Assembly: GCA_014706295.1 (NCBI GenBank)
Contig: JACSVZ010000003.1
Location: 1,703,047 to 1,767,046 of the forward strand
DNA: 64,000 bases
Direction: 5' to 3'
DNA from: Lycocorax pyrrhopterus obiensis
Taxonomy: Eukaryota > Chordata > Aves > Passeriformes > Paradisaeidae
Position numbers and translations under genes: made by a program. Positions 53,151 to 64,000 of this stretch are shown in pieces. The notes below the pieces were generated by a model. That model was not told the DNA's origin and searched no databases. It was given only the letters and a program-made list of their open reading frames with translations. How positions within the stretch are numbered: the stretch's first letter is position 1; every line of letters starts with the position of its first letter.

Positions 53151-54297
53151 GGCAAGCCCCGCTGCTGGATATCTGTGACCCCAAAAGGAGGGATAAGGAA
53201 CATTTTTCCCTTTTCCCTGGTGTTTCCATGTTTCCCGGAGCCCAGCTGCATTCACCACCTCATTCACCACCTCCAGCATAGCAGCTTTGCCCTGCTCTCA
53301 GGTGGGTTTGAGTAGAGTGGATCGATCCCAGAGCACACCTTCCATCCCAGGGAAGCTCCACATGGATTTTCCCCACACAGCCGAAGCAACGTGAAGAAAA
53401 ACCTCCTCCATAAACCAGGAGATTTCCATGTCCAGCCTCAGGGGGAGTTTTAGAGCAGGACACATTCCCGTCCTTCCTGTTCATCCTGGCTCCTTGTTGG
53501 GACCTCTTGGACCACTCCTGCTGGACAGAGGCTGCTTTAACCTGGCTCAATCCTGCCTGGAGTCAAAGCCAGCAGCGGGAAGAAGGAATTGTACCCAACC
53601 CTCCATGGCCCTCATCCCCACGGCACATGGGAGGTGTTTCCCTGAAGTGTTTCCTCTTCAGAGGCACAGGGCATTGCCAGCTCCTGTGCACCTGGAAAAG
53701 GGAAAAACGGGGCTGGAAAAGTGTTAAATACTCCAGCTGTGAATCCTGACCCTCACTGGCACTCAGGGGCTGCTCGCACGGAGCCCGAGGAGAAACCCGA
53801 GGCTGCTGCATCCTCTGGAGCCAGGGGGAGGGGAGCACTGAAGATGCAGTGGCACCTTCAGCGACGGTGACACAGTGACCGGAATGTTGATGCCGGCAGA
53901 GCTCCCTCGCCCAGGTAGGAAGAGCTTCTAACAGCACGGCAGATCCAGTTCTTGGTGGATACAAATTCCACCAAGCAGCCAAAGCCTCAGTGGAATGCTC
54001 AACGAGGCTGGAATGGAATCGGAGCTGTGGGAGATGGAGCAGCTCCGAGCTGGGAGGGGCTGGGCGGGAATGAGAGCTTGGGACAGGGGCAGGGAGATTT
54101 CAGGAGCACAGCTGAGGCTCTTGGAGGAGAAGAAAAGGATGGAGGAGAATATGGAGCTGCCTGGGGGGAGCAAGGGGATATGGGGGAAGCTGCAGCTGGA
54201 AGGGACTTCCCATGCCTGGAAGTGGTCAAGGCCAGCGGTCATTTGGCCATTTGGCCACTGCTGCCTCCTGCCTCCAGCCTTGCCTGGTGAGCAGCAC

Positions 54298-54540
54298 ATG
54301 GAATCATGGAATCATGGAATGGTTTGGGTGGGAAGGGACCCTAAAACTCCTCCAGTCCCACCCCCTGCCATGGGCAGGGACACCTTCCACTGTCCCAGGC
54401 TGCTCCAAGCCCCAATGTCCAGCCTGGCCTTGGACACTGCCAGGGATCCAGGGGCAGTCACAGCTTCTCTGGGCACCCTGTGCCAGGGCCTCCCCACCCT
54501 CCCAGGGAACAATTCCTTCCCAATATCCCATCTAAATCTC
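54298..54540 (-). mobile_element. CR1 LINE 3' end
   Basis: GGAATCATGGAATCATGGAA (terminal octamer-like repeat) followed by the CR1 block to CCAATATCCCATCTAAATC. Confidence 0.92.
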
Positions 54541-55479
54541 TCCTATTTTGCTCTAAAGCTTGACCTATCCCTCTCTGCCCATGTAAAAATTGCTCCTCCA
54601 TGAAGATTTGGCTGCTGCTCCTGCAGGATCTGGGTTACCCCAGTTGTTATCCCAGGGAAAAGGAGGCAGCAGAGGAAGGAGGACTGGATCAACAGGATTT
54701 CAAGTCCTGGATCCTCCATGAGGATCATCCTCCACACCATCCATAGGTCCCTGCACCCCTCCAGTGCCCGCTGGAAGTTCAGGCATTACCTCCCAGGGGT
54801 ATTTTCTTTCCCAAACACACCTGAGCAAGAAGCTGGAATAATCCAAAGCATGGAAGGAAGAGGATCAAACTGCAGCAGAGAACCAAGCACAGGTTTCCAG
54901 GAAAAAGGAGTTTCCAGCAATCCTCAGTCTGGAAACCTTGATGAGGACAAGCCAGGAAATGTGGCTCAAAGCAATGTCTCGGTGGATGAAGTTCTAAAAC
55001 AACCTGACAAAATAAACGGTAACAGTCGGGTAGTGCCGGCTGCTTCTCATTCCGGAGCTCCAAAGGAATTCAAGGATGAAATAGCTGAGCTATTAACTGC
55101 ATTAACTCTGCTGTGAAAGCTCTCACTTAACATTTCCTCACCGTCAAAGGGAAGGAAAGCAGCGAGACCTTGATTGGAAAAATCGCTCCTGAGCAGCTCC
55201 AGGAACGGCAGATTACTAAAAGTGATGTTCGAATGAGGTAGAACTGCACTGAGGAGGGGAATCAGGGAGCATGGGGGACCAATTCCTGGGAAATTCAACC
55301 AGGCTTTTGTCCTGGAATTTCTGAGGGAGGCAGCAAGGGAGGAGATCAAGCGGCCCAGAGATCCAATGGGCACAATCCACTTGACTTTCCTAAATATTTT
55401 TACCAAGTTCTCTAATCAAAGGAGCTGTAATAACTTCAAAGACACATTGTCACAGGGGCGTGGAGTGATCAGGACAAGG
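54541..55479. other. Intergenic block with long open frames on both strands, unassigned
   Basis: The + strand frame 54718-55116 (132 codons) contains NLDEDKPGNVAQSNVSVDEV and ends KEFKDEIAELLTALTLL. The - strand frame 55047-55406 contains SNLPFLELLRSDFSNQGLAA. Both look protein-like and overlap near 55050-55116. I cannot decide whether either is coding or a decayed element. No clear splice pair bounds them. Confidence 0.25.
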
Positions 55480-55735
55480 GGGATGGATGAAAGGTGAAGG
55501 AAGGAAGGTTTAGATTGAATACTGGGAATAAATTCTTCCCTGGGAGGGTGGGGAGGCCCTGGCACAGGGTGCCCAGAGAAGCTGTGGCTGCCCCTGGATC
55601 CCTGGCAGTGCCCAAGGCCAGGTTGGACATTGGGGCTTGGAGCAGCCTGGGACAGTGGAAGGTGTCCCTGCCCATGGCAGGGGTGGGACTGGATGGGCTT
55701 TAAGGTCCCTTCCAACCAAACCATGATTGTGAAAA
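55480..55735 (+). mobile_element. CR1 LINE 3' end
   Basis: GGTTTAGATTGAATACTGGG through AAGGTCCCTTCCAACCAAAC. Confidence 0.9.
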
Positions 55736-56884
55736 ATTCTGAAGGATCCCTAAGTCTGTATGAAATGAGAAGGAAAGTTCTGCCAGAGGTGATGAGGGTA
55801 AAGACTGGGAAGCAGAGGACAGGAGGAGGAGTTCAGCCTCCACAGGGACGAGCCCCACAAGGCCTGACCTTCACAGTGTTTGAAAGTCCAAGCTCCAGTG
55901 TGAGCCCAGAACTGAGACATGAGCACAGATGGAAACAGAGCCCATGTTTGGACAGAAGACACAGTTCTGGGTGAGTGCCCGTGAGAAACAGAGCTGGGGC
56001 AGCCTCAGCCAAAGATGAAGATGAGACACCAGGGCCAAGCACACAGGGGAGGACAAAGCCTGGAATGAGAGCTGCTGGGCCTGGATCCATGTGCTGGTTA
56101 TTCCCTGGTCTCTGCACTCCTCTGGCTCCTGGATCATCCCAAACAGTCCTGCCCTGGATCTGCCCCCGTGGAGCAGCAATAACCACAGGGGCAGCACTCG
56201 GGGAAGCCTTGGAGAGCAGCACCACCCTGGAGAGATGAGAATTCCTTGGCTCCAGCTGCCTGTGCCTTGGGAACTCCCTTTGGCCTCTGTTTAATAGCTC
56301 TCCATCCAAGAATGTCTGGTTGTCCTTCCTTATTGCTCCTCTCACTAAGTCCTCTGCCCTGTGCCTCTGGAAGCTGGGAAGAGGACAGGGAAGACTCCCA
56401 ATTTCCTGCCTGCAGCTGAACCTCAGTGTTGTACCAGGATGGTTCCTTTTCATTCCCTGCCTGTCCCCATCATTCTGTTTTCCAATTTTTCTGACCCCTG
56501 CAAAGAGCTGTGCTGACATTTCCCCAGAAATGTCCCTCATAACTCCAGCCCCCGCTCCTGAGTGGGGATTGTTCAGAGCCCATTATGGTCCATTTGGAGG
56601 CAGGGTTTGTCTTCCCCGAGTGCATCCATTTCCATTTGTCGGCACTGCATTCCAGCTGCCGTTGTGTCACCCTCTCACTCACTCTCACAGCTCCTCCCGG
56701 AATTCTCTGCAGGCAGCCCTTGCCTTTTCCACCTTCAGTAACTCAGCCCTGCAAAGCTGGTCATGATTCCATCCTTTTCCTCCACGGACCATGGAGAAGT
56801 GTCCTGCCTTCAGCAGAAATCCCTTCACAATCCACCTCCTTGCACTCCAGGAACCAAGCACTCACTCCCATCCTCTGCTGCCTT

Positions 56885-56990
56885 TTTAGACATTTTTAAA
56901 GAGTTTTTAGACTTTTTTTTAGAGTTTTTAGACTTTTTTTTAGAGTTTTCAGGCACTTTTTTAGAGTTTTCAGGCATTTTTAAGCCATTT
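56885..56990. repeat. T-rich tandem repeat
   Basis: Four degenerate copies of a T-run plus AGAGTTTT(A/C)AGAC-type unit. Confidence 0.85.
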
Positions 56991-57589
56991 TGGACATTTA
57001 TCTATGAGGACCTTCTCTTATAATCTCAGATCATCTCCAAAGCTTTGGGGAGACCCTGCTCCTGCTCCAGCAGCAGATTCCTGAGCCTGCTGAGCTGTTT
57101 GGCATCCCTTGGTTCACCTCTCCCCCAGATCCTTTCCCGCTTTTCCCGTGAGCCCACGCAGGATTTCAGCACTCGCAGTTTTCCTTGGCAAAGAGCTCAG
57201 CAAATCCGGTTCCTGTTGCATGAAGAAAGAGGTTTTTTGTTTGTTTTGACCTTGACTCCTGCTTGTTTCCCCTTTTCCTTCTGCAGGAAGAGAATCAAAA
57301 GACGAGTCCTTGGTGTCCTCTCATGATTTTGTTGACTTCTTCCATAGCTTTGTTACAGCAAATCCCTTTTCTCTGCTGGACAATCTCATCCTCCAGTTTT
57401 CCTCCTACAAAACCATTCTGGACCCTTGATCACCCCATCCTTCTGTTTTCCTGGCTCTGCTGTATCATGGAATGGGATAGAAGGGATCCTAAAAACCATC
57501 TCATTCCATATTTCTGAGGTGAGGAGATGACAACGGCACAGAGGCCAAGGAATGGCCCAACCATGGATTTACACGGCACTGAAAGTGCA

Positions 57590-57705
57590 TTTCCATGGAC
57601 CAGATCATTTCCCATGGATCAGGTAATTTCCCATGGATCAGATAGCTTCCCGTGGATTGGATCATTTCCATGGATCAGATCATTTCCCATGGATCATCAT
57701 CATTC
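57590..57705. repeat. Tandem repeat TTTCCCATGGATCAGAT
   Basis: Five to six degenerate copies of a unit of about 19 bp. Confidence 0.85.
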
Positions 57706-59629
57706 TCTAAAGGTTTTCCAGGAGCCCCCCCTGCTTGTGTTGCCATCCCTGCTGACTGATTTGATGTTGGAGATGCTCCCTTACAAACGATCTCCCTCCA
57801 TCCTCGGGGAGTTCTGGACTCCTCTTGTCACCGTGAGTCACCAACATCGCTTGTCTCCTGGATTTGCTCCGTGATCACATCCCTGGCATTTACAGGGCTC
57901 CTTTTCCCTCTCCCTGCCCAGAGCTGTGCTCTGTCTCCCTCTCCTTGCCTCATCATTTTACAGCTTTTGGGCTCCCATTTCTCCTCCCAGACCAATCTGC
58001 AGCGTTGCCCACTGGGTTGCTTTGCTCCCTGCTCCGGAGAGGAGCTGATTTCACAATGAATTTTGGCAGTTTTTAAAGAGGGCTGTGAAGCCCTAAATCA
58101 CATCCCAGTCACAAGAGCAGAGTGAGCCCACAAGTTGTGCTCTGGCTCAGGACATCTTTCACGGGACACTCAAAGGCTGCGTTATTTGGTGCCTGATGGG
58201 GTTCCACAGCCTATGTGTAACATTTCAGTGATGATTTACTGCAGAAAATGGTCCCTCGCAGGAGGCTGGAGGAGATTTGTGCCGGGCACTTGGCTCTGAG
58301 GAGGAGCAAGGAGATGCAATCAGGGATAAAGCTCTAACACCTGATATTGCAAGAGACGAAAAGAATATCTGGGCTGTTTGGGCTGAGCTGCCACTCTTTA
58401 CAGAGTGGATCCAACCTCTGTTTCGATCCTCGAGGTGGTTTTTAATTCCTCATTGAGATGGCAATGGCTCCTTTGGAACCTTTGGAATGGAGGTTTCCTT
58501 ACTGAGTGACCTGGAAAATATTTCACTGAAAGCTCCTCCCAGAGCCAGAGAATTGATTTTCAGGTGTCTCAGCAATTCCTCGGAGACAGCAGCTCTCCAG
58601 GACTCCTTGTTTTTGAGATATTCCAACATGGAGATAACAAGGGAAGGCACCTTGCCCACGGAGATGGAGATTAGCTGGCAATATCCTGATAATCTCACGC
58701 CCTCAGGACCGGGATTGCTCCCTGCTGACCCCCTTTGTGTCACCTCTCAGGGGTCAGGAGCACAGCAGGAAGGGAGGGGACTCTTCAGACCGTTCATGTC
58801 TCAAACTCCTTGTCCATCATGAAGGAATATTTGAAAAAACTCATGGAACAGAATGTGGCCGCTGTTCAAAGCACTCCTGTAGGAGATAAATCAGTGATAT
58901 GCACAAAATCTGTGCAGGGAACAGAGACCCAAAGGATCCCGAAGGCCCAGAACCCAGGGCTTGCACTTACTGAAATTATTTTTTCTACAGACGCAGCCTC
59001 CTGCTTTTCAAAGTCAAGGATGCTCCCACATCGAGCCCTGTGGCTCTGAGCTGCCTTCAGGAGTGTTTGATTTATGGAGCCACGTGTGAAATGCTGACAG
59101 GGAGCCCCTTTAGCTGAGCACATGGAGCCTTTCCTTGAGACGTGATCAAAACTTCCCGTTTGAACCTGTGCACTCACCCATTCCCTCATTAATGATTGCA
59201 GCAGGCAGAGCCTTGATGCCGACGTTGGGCTGAGGTTTTTTCCTTGCAGCTCAAGCTCGTGAAGTGTCTGAACTGCTCAGAGCTGCAGTTGGTTCTTGTC
59301 TTCGCCCCTCACAAAGTCTCACACAAGGGTAGGTTGGGGTTTGACCATGGCACAACCGCAGCAGTTGGTGCTCAAAATCATCCCGTCCACTCAGGGCTGG
59401 GATTTTGTGGGAATACTCAGAGGAAACTCCTCTGTCTCTGGCCAGCGAGAGCTCTCCTGGCTCCTCTGGGCCTTTGCTTTTGGCAAGGGAATGAGAGCCA
59501 CAAAATTATGGAAAACTTCTCCCAGCGCTGGAGCTCTTGCTGAACTCTTCACTGGGCTGTTCCACATCAGTGACCGGGGTGCTGAAGGCCCTTCACCCAC
59601 CAGGGGAGTGAAGGCAGCGCTGTTCCTCA

Positions 59630-60200
59630 CGGAATCATAGAATCACAGAGCTGTTTGGGCTGGAAAAGCCTTCTGAGATCATCAATCCAACCTTCAGCCC
59701 AGCACCACCACACTCACCACTAATCCATGTCCCCAGGTACCACATCCACAGGGCTGTTCAATCCCTCCAGGGACGGGGACTCCACCCCTGCCCTGGGCAG
59801 CTGTGCCAGGGCCGGACCTCATCCAGTGAAGGAATTTTCCCAATATCCAACCTGCCCCTCCCCTGGCCCAGCCTGAGGCCGTTCCCTCTGCTCCTGTCCC
59901 TTTTCCCTGGGAGCAGAGCCCGACCCCCCTGGCTGCCCCCTCCTGTCAGGGAGTTGTGCAGAGCCACAAGGTCCCCCCTGAGCCTCCTTTTCTCCAGGCT
60001 GAGCCCCTTTCCCAGCTCCCTCAGCCGCTCCTGGGGCTCCAGCCCCTTCCCAGCTCTGTTCCCTTCCCTGGACACGCTCCAGCCCCTCCAGGGCTCTCTT
60101 GTCAGGAGGGTCCCAGAGCTGCCCCAGCACTGGAGGTGCCCCAGCGGTGCCAGCACAGGGGATGGGCCCTGCCCTGCTCCTGCTGCCACCCCAGGGCTGG
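59630..60200 (-). mobile_element. CR1 LINE 3' fragment
   Basis: Starts GGAATCATAGAATCACAGAG (terminal repeat) and continues through the same CR1 block as 34745-35265, to GCTGCCACCCCAGGGCTGG. It is the most complete copy of this subtype here. Confidence 0.92.
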
Positions 60201-62056
60201 AGCTGTCCCCCTGCAGAGCACAGGGTCACCAGAGGCAATGTTAGGGACAATAATTTTGCAAGTTAAATTAGGGAGATGCTTCCAATGTTTTAGAAGGGTT
60301 TGTAGAGCCCCTTCTCTCTTTAACAATGTAAACCCTTGTAGTGACATCTTAATTCCAGCTAATCAGGGAGAGACGGTGGTAAAATATATGGAATTTGCCC
60401 TCTTTTGGAAAAAATGATCCCTTTGAGAAGTGCAAAACTTGGAAATAATATGGAAAAAAATTTGTATTCAAACACGCAAAACACGGCCAGGAACAGCTCA
60501 GGGTTTCCCCTGGACCTGCCCTGCCTTGCTCCACCTGTGAGGCTCAGCTCTGAAGGACGCTCGGATCGTGCCCCCTGCCCTGCCAAGGCTGGCAGTGCCC
60601 ACCCAGTGCCCCTGGACCGCTGGGAGATGCGCTGGATCCCGTGGATCCACACAGTGGGGCTGTTATCCCACCTCATGGAAGGATTCTGCAGGAACCAGAG
60701 CTGAGCCTGGCTGGGCCCTTCCTGCAGCTGCATTTTGTGGTGAACACCCCCTGATTTGCAGCTCCTTTTGAGCCCCTTGGGGTGTACCGTGGCTCTGGCT
60801 GGTTATCCCATGGAATTCCAGAGTCCTGGCTGCCACTTTGGGTGGAGCCAGGAGCTGAGGTTTTCCTGCTGCTCATTCCTATCTATGGAGCTTTTTTTTG
60901 AGGGTCTGATTGTGGAAGCTGGGCTCAGAAAGGAGCATCTTCCCAGTGCCTTGGGATAATCCCTGGCACTAATTTGGACTCGGATGATCCCAGCCCCAGG
61001 TGTTTGCACCCTGTTTTCTGGGATGGCACCTGTGCCCCGGCCTCCTCTGGACTTCCCAGCAAGATCTTGCTTCTCCGTGACCGCCCTGCTTGCTCCTCTC
61101 TTTCCAGGTTTATGGAATCCCGGCAGCATCCTGAGCTGGATCATCCCAGCAGTGCTCAAGCCTGGCATGGCTTTGGGATGCAGCAGCTTTCAGTGAGGCA
61201 GGGCCAGAATTTTGAGATGATTCAGGTGCTCAGGTTACTTCAACCTTTCCCTGCCTCTGTCCCTCTGCTCCCTCCCTCCCACTGCCCATCCAGTGCTGGG
61301 GACACGCTTCCAGAGGCAATGCTCCTTCATGTCGGAGAAATGTCACCAGTCCTGAGTGTGTCCCACCACTCTGTGACTCTGTGGCCAGCGGTTTCCTTCC
61401 ACCCGGCACAGGGATCTATGGTGGAACATCCCCATTTCCCGTTTTCCTGCCAAGGGTTAATTCCCCCTTCAGTGCCAGACCAGGAGAAGTTCCCAGGAGC
61501 AGCACCCATGCCATATGCCCAGGATTTAGCTTTATAATCATCCTGGCTTTAGCAGCAAAGCTGGGAAGAGAAGCATTTTTGTGTTTATTGGACATAAGAA
61601 GATCTTGGTGGTTAAGAATCCGCGGGACTGAAAATGGGAAAAGAAGAAAAAAAGCAACAAACCGTTTGATAAGCCTGAAAGATTTAAGAGCTGGAATCTG
61701 CATCTGTGTTGCCCAAAATATCTTGGATAAAGCTGCTGGGATGGGGGGAGCCATGGAGGTTGTGCCACCCCGCTGGTCCTGCCCAGGAGCATCAATCCTT
61801 TCATCCTGCAGAATCACTTTCAAGTGGAATCTAAGCCCAGGCTGTTTGTTTTCACTCAGTGTTTTCTTCCCTAAATGAATCCTGATTTTTCTCAGGGAGA
61901 ATCCACTGCAGTTGTCGAGAGCACACAGGAGTCTCTTCTTTCTCCACGTCGAGGAAATAAATTTAGTGGCTGAGTTTAATTATTCCCAAACCTACACATC
62001 CATAGAAAACAGCACACAGTGGGGTGTCCCCTTCCCCATCCCACCCCAAAACCAGG
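60201..62056. other. Intergenic, no gene supported
   Basis: Open frames up to 187 codons (60974-61537, +) and 135 codons (61416-61823, -) overlap each other and have no splice or conservation evidence that I can see. Confidence 0.45.
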
Positions 62057-62228
62057 AATCATGGAATTATGGAATGGTTTGGGGGAAAGGGACCTTAAAA
62101 CCCACCTAGTGCCACCCCCTGCCATGGGCAGGGACACCTTCCACTATCCCAGGCTGCTCCAAGCCCCGTCCAACCTGGCCTTGGACACCTCCAGGGATCC
62201 AGGGGCAGCCACAGCTTCTCTGGGACAT
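62057..62228 (-). mobile_element. CR1 LINE 3' end
   Basis: GGAATCATGGAATTATGGAA, then the CR1 block through GGGGCAGCCACAGCTTCTCT. Confidence 0.9.
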
Positions 62229-62983
62229 CCAGAGATATTCATGCTCCATCAGCCTGAAGTGCTGTTTGCTGTTTCCTGCTGCTGGAAAATCCAGGGATCC
62301 TGGAGTGTTTTTATTGCAATGGGTGTCATCAAAACAAAAGGGCTGCAAATGAGAATGAATTCATCAAACACTGACGGCATTTTCATGGCTGTGCTTGAAG
62401 AATTGTCCCTCTCGTCCACGGAATCCTCCTGCTTGCTCCAGCGCATCCCTGGGTGCTGGCACAGGGTGACCTGGCAGTTCCTGCAAGCAAATATCCAGAA
62501 AAAAAATGGGAAAAAACCCACACTCCATTGTAGGCTTTGTGTAAAAGTCTTCTAACGTGACCTGGCTCCAGCAATGGCCTCATTTTTCTTTTCCACACTC
62601 TCTCCTCTGCTCCTCTGCCAGAAGATTTGTCTTTGAAACGTTCAGCCAGGCTCAGCTGTGGCCTCAGACCAAGGCTGGTGCAAATTTTAGGTGCTCTGGC
62701 TGCTTTAATAACCCAAACTGGGCTGAAGTTCAAGGATAAGGGCTCAGTGCTTCCTGGGAATCAGCTCCTTCTGGAATTGGCCACCTGAAAATCAGGAATG
62801 TGTGGAATTAAACAGAAATAACCAAACCTTTGAGTTGTTTCTCTGTGTTGTGGCGAAGGAGAAACCAAGAGGTAGAAAGTGGCCCTTCAACCTCTTGCCC
62901 TTTCACTTTGGAGTTCCACACTTCCAAAGCTCATTTTTCGCAAACGGGATTATTTTAGGCCTGCTTCTCCCATTTTTTCCTGT
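62229..62983. other. Intergenic, one minus-strand exon-like island
   Basis: On the minus strand a strong pyrimidine tract and acceptor (TTGCTTGCAG, about 62484-62493) precede an open frame to 62249 (MRWSKQEDSVDERDNSSSTA onward). No donor or linked exon is established. Confidence 0.3.
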
Positions 62984-64000
62984 TGTCTTGGTTTGAGAGA
63001 CAGGTGTCTGCTAAGGAAGGCAGGCCACTCCCTTGGGATGGAGAATATGACCCCCTTCACTGCAAATTACTATAGTTTTTGAAATGAAGGGGCTTTCAGG
63101 CAGAGATACGAGAAAAGGAGTAACAGCTCTTTACTAGCGTGTGCATGTACAACGAGGCGAACAACAACAACAACAACAACGGTGACAACACCACACGAGA
63201 ACAGCAAACCCAGTGAAGTCTGGTCCTGCCCTTGGAGCCTTTCCCCCTCGGTGCAGTTCTGCTCACGGCCGCCAGGGGCGCTGCTGGCTCCCGGCCGGGC
63301 AGGGTGGGTGCGGTGATTCCCCCGCGCCTGCAGGGGGCGCTGTGGCACGGGCTCGGCCGCGTCTCCCCCTCACGCAGCCATGGAGGCTCAGCCGGCGGGA
63401 GGGATGGAGAAAAGGCTGCCTTTGCAAACCCGCAGGGGCAGCTGGTCCCGGTGCTCCTCTGGATAGCAAAAGGGGCTGTAGCAGGAAACCTCGGAAGCAG
63501 CGGCTGGAACGGCAGGGCGGGCTCGCCCAGAGGAGCAAGCAAGAGGTAGCAGAAACTCCGCAGCTGTAGCAGGAGCTGCAGGGTGTCCCGGCAGGGCAGG
63601 GGGTGCGGAGCTACAGGAGCAGTGGCAAAAAAAAAAGCAGCTGAGGCAGGGCAGGGAAGGGCTCCCTGGGAGGCGGAAAGGGCTCGGGATCCCGGGGTTT
63701 TCTGCTGAGGGACCCCAGCAGATGGTGAAAGTCCTTTTTTACTGTGGTAGGGTGTTGATAAGGCCCCAGTTCAGTGTCTGCTCTCACGAGCAAAGGCTCA
63801 CCCATGGCAGAAGAAGCAGGACCGGGCTGGGCTCTGGCACCAGCAGAGAATTCCCCCCCAAGCGGCAACTCCACCGTCCTTCTCCAAAGCCTAGAGAGCA
63901 GGAGAGCAAGGAGCTGCACCCAACCCCTTCCCCCAGCCCAAATCTCTGGATATCTCTGCCCTTTGGAGAGAAACCCCCAGGTAAAAGAGAGAAGAGCCAG
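62984..64000 (-). mobile_element. LTR of the same family as the 0.5-7.5 kb provirus, cut by the window end
   Basis: It opens TGTCTTGGTTTGAGAGACAG and follows the proviral LTR through GGGGCTTTCAGGCA and the CTTTACTA block, with clear divergence and an AAC repeat at 63160-63180. The orientation is the same as at 495, so any linked provirus would be antisense and lie at higher coordinates. The closing CA is not reached, so it may be a solo LTR or the 3' LTR of a second element. Confidence 0.82.

Larger units (their letters stand above)
51819..54297. other. Intergenic with a CR1 fragment and one weak exon-like island
   Basis: A CR1 tail lies at 52980-53150 (-). A possible minus-strand terminal exon is at 52498-52583. 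The rest holds no feature I can support. Confidence 0.45.
55736..59629. other. Intergenic, AT-richer, with simple repeats and weak exon-like islands
   Basis: Contains a T-rich tandem repeat (56885-56990, TTTTTAGACTTTTTTTTAGAG units), a CR1 remnant (57465-57515, minus) and a short repeat TTTCCCATGGATCAGAT (57590-57705). Minus-strand exon-like islands at about 58521-58680 and 58979-59090 are described in the findings. No named gene. Confidence 0.4.

Noticed and set aside
55833..56540. A 235-codon minus-strand frame
   Set aside because: Composition is ordinary, no domain is recognised, and no acceptor or donor pair bounds it. It is too weak to call a gene.

Overview
The window is vertebrate nuclear DNA, almost certainly from a bird and probably a songbird. 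The evidence is GC-rich sequence typical of a microchromosome, about twenty 3' fragments of CR1 LINEs, bird-type LTRs, and a split gene whose exons read as oxysterol-binding protein 2. The species call is inference.

Layout. Bases 495-7464 hold a nearly intact endogenous retrovirus on the minus strand, bounded by TTGCC target-site duplications. It has two LTRs of about 860 bp, a tRNA-Lys-like primer site, a gag reading frame, an in-frame UAG, a protease/RT frame and an RNase H/integrase frame. There is no env, and the pol looks like class III (ERVL). From 8541 to 36151 (+) run twelve coding exons of OSBP2: coiled coil, FFAT motif, the whole oxysterol-binding domain and the stop codon. The PH-domain exons lie left of the window, so the provirus sits antisense in an OSBP2 intron. 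OSBP2's 3' UTR reaches about 39.0 kb. From about 39.7 to 45.3 kb (+) a second split gene encodes an unrecognised GC-rich protein with coiled-coil segments. Its last five exons join with consistent phases.

From 45.3 to 63.0 kb I see no confident gene. This stretch has CR1 fragments, minisatellites, a 1.2-kb solo LTR inserted inside a CR1 copy (50342-51554), and a few weak exon-like islands, mostly on the minus strand. At 62984 another LTR of the same family as the provirus begins and runs off the window.

OSBP2 introns carry several minisatellites, a solo LTR ending 56 bp before an acceptor, and direct repeats flanking one exon. The most interesting signals are the gag-UAG-pol junction with an 8-nt spacer and hairpin, the hydrophobic N-terminus of gag, the unassigned coiled-coil gene, and the LTR next to the OSBP2 acceptor.
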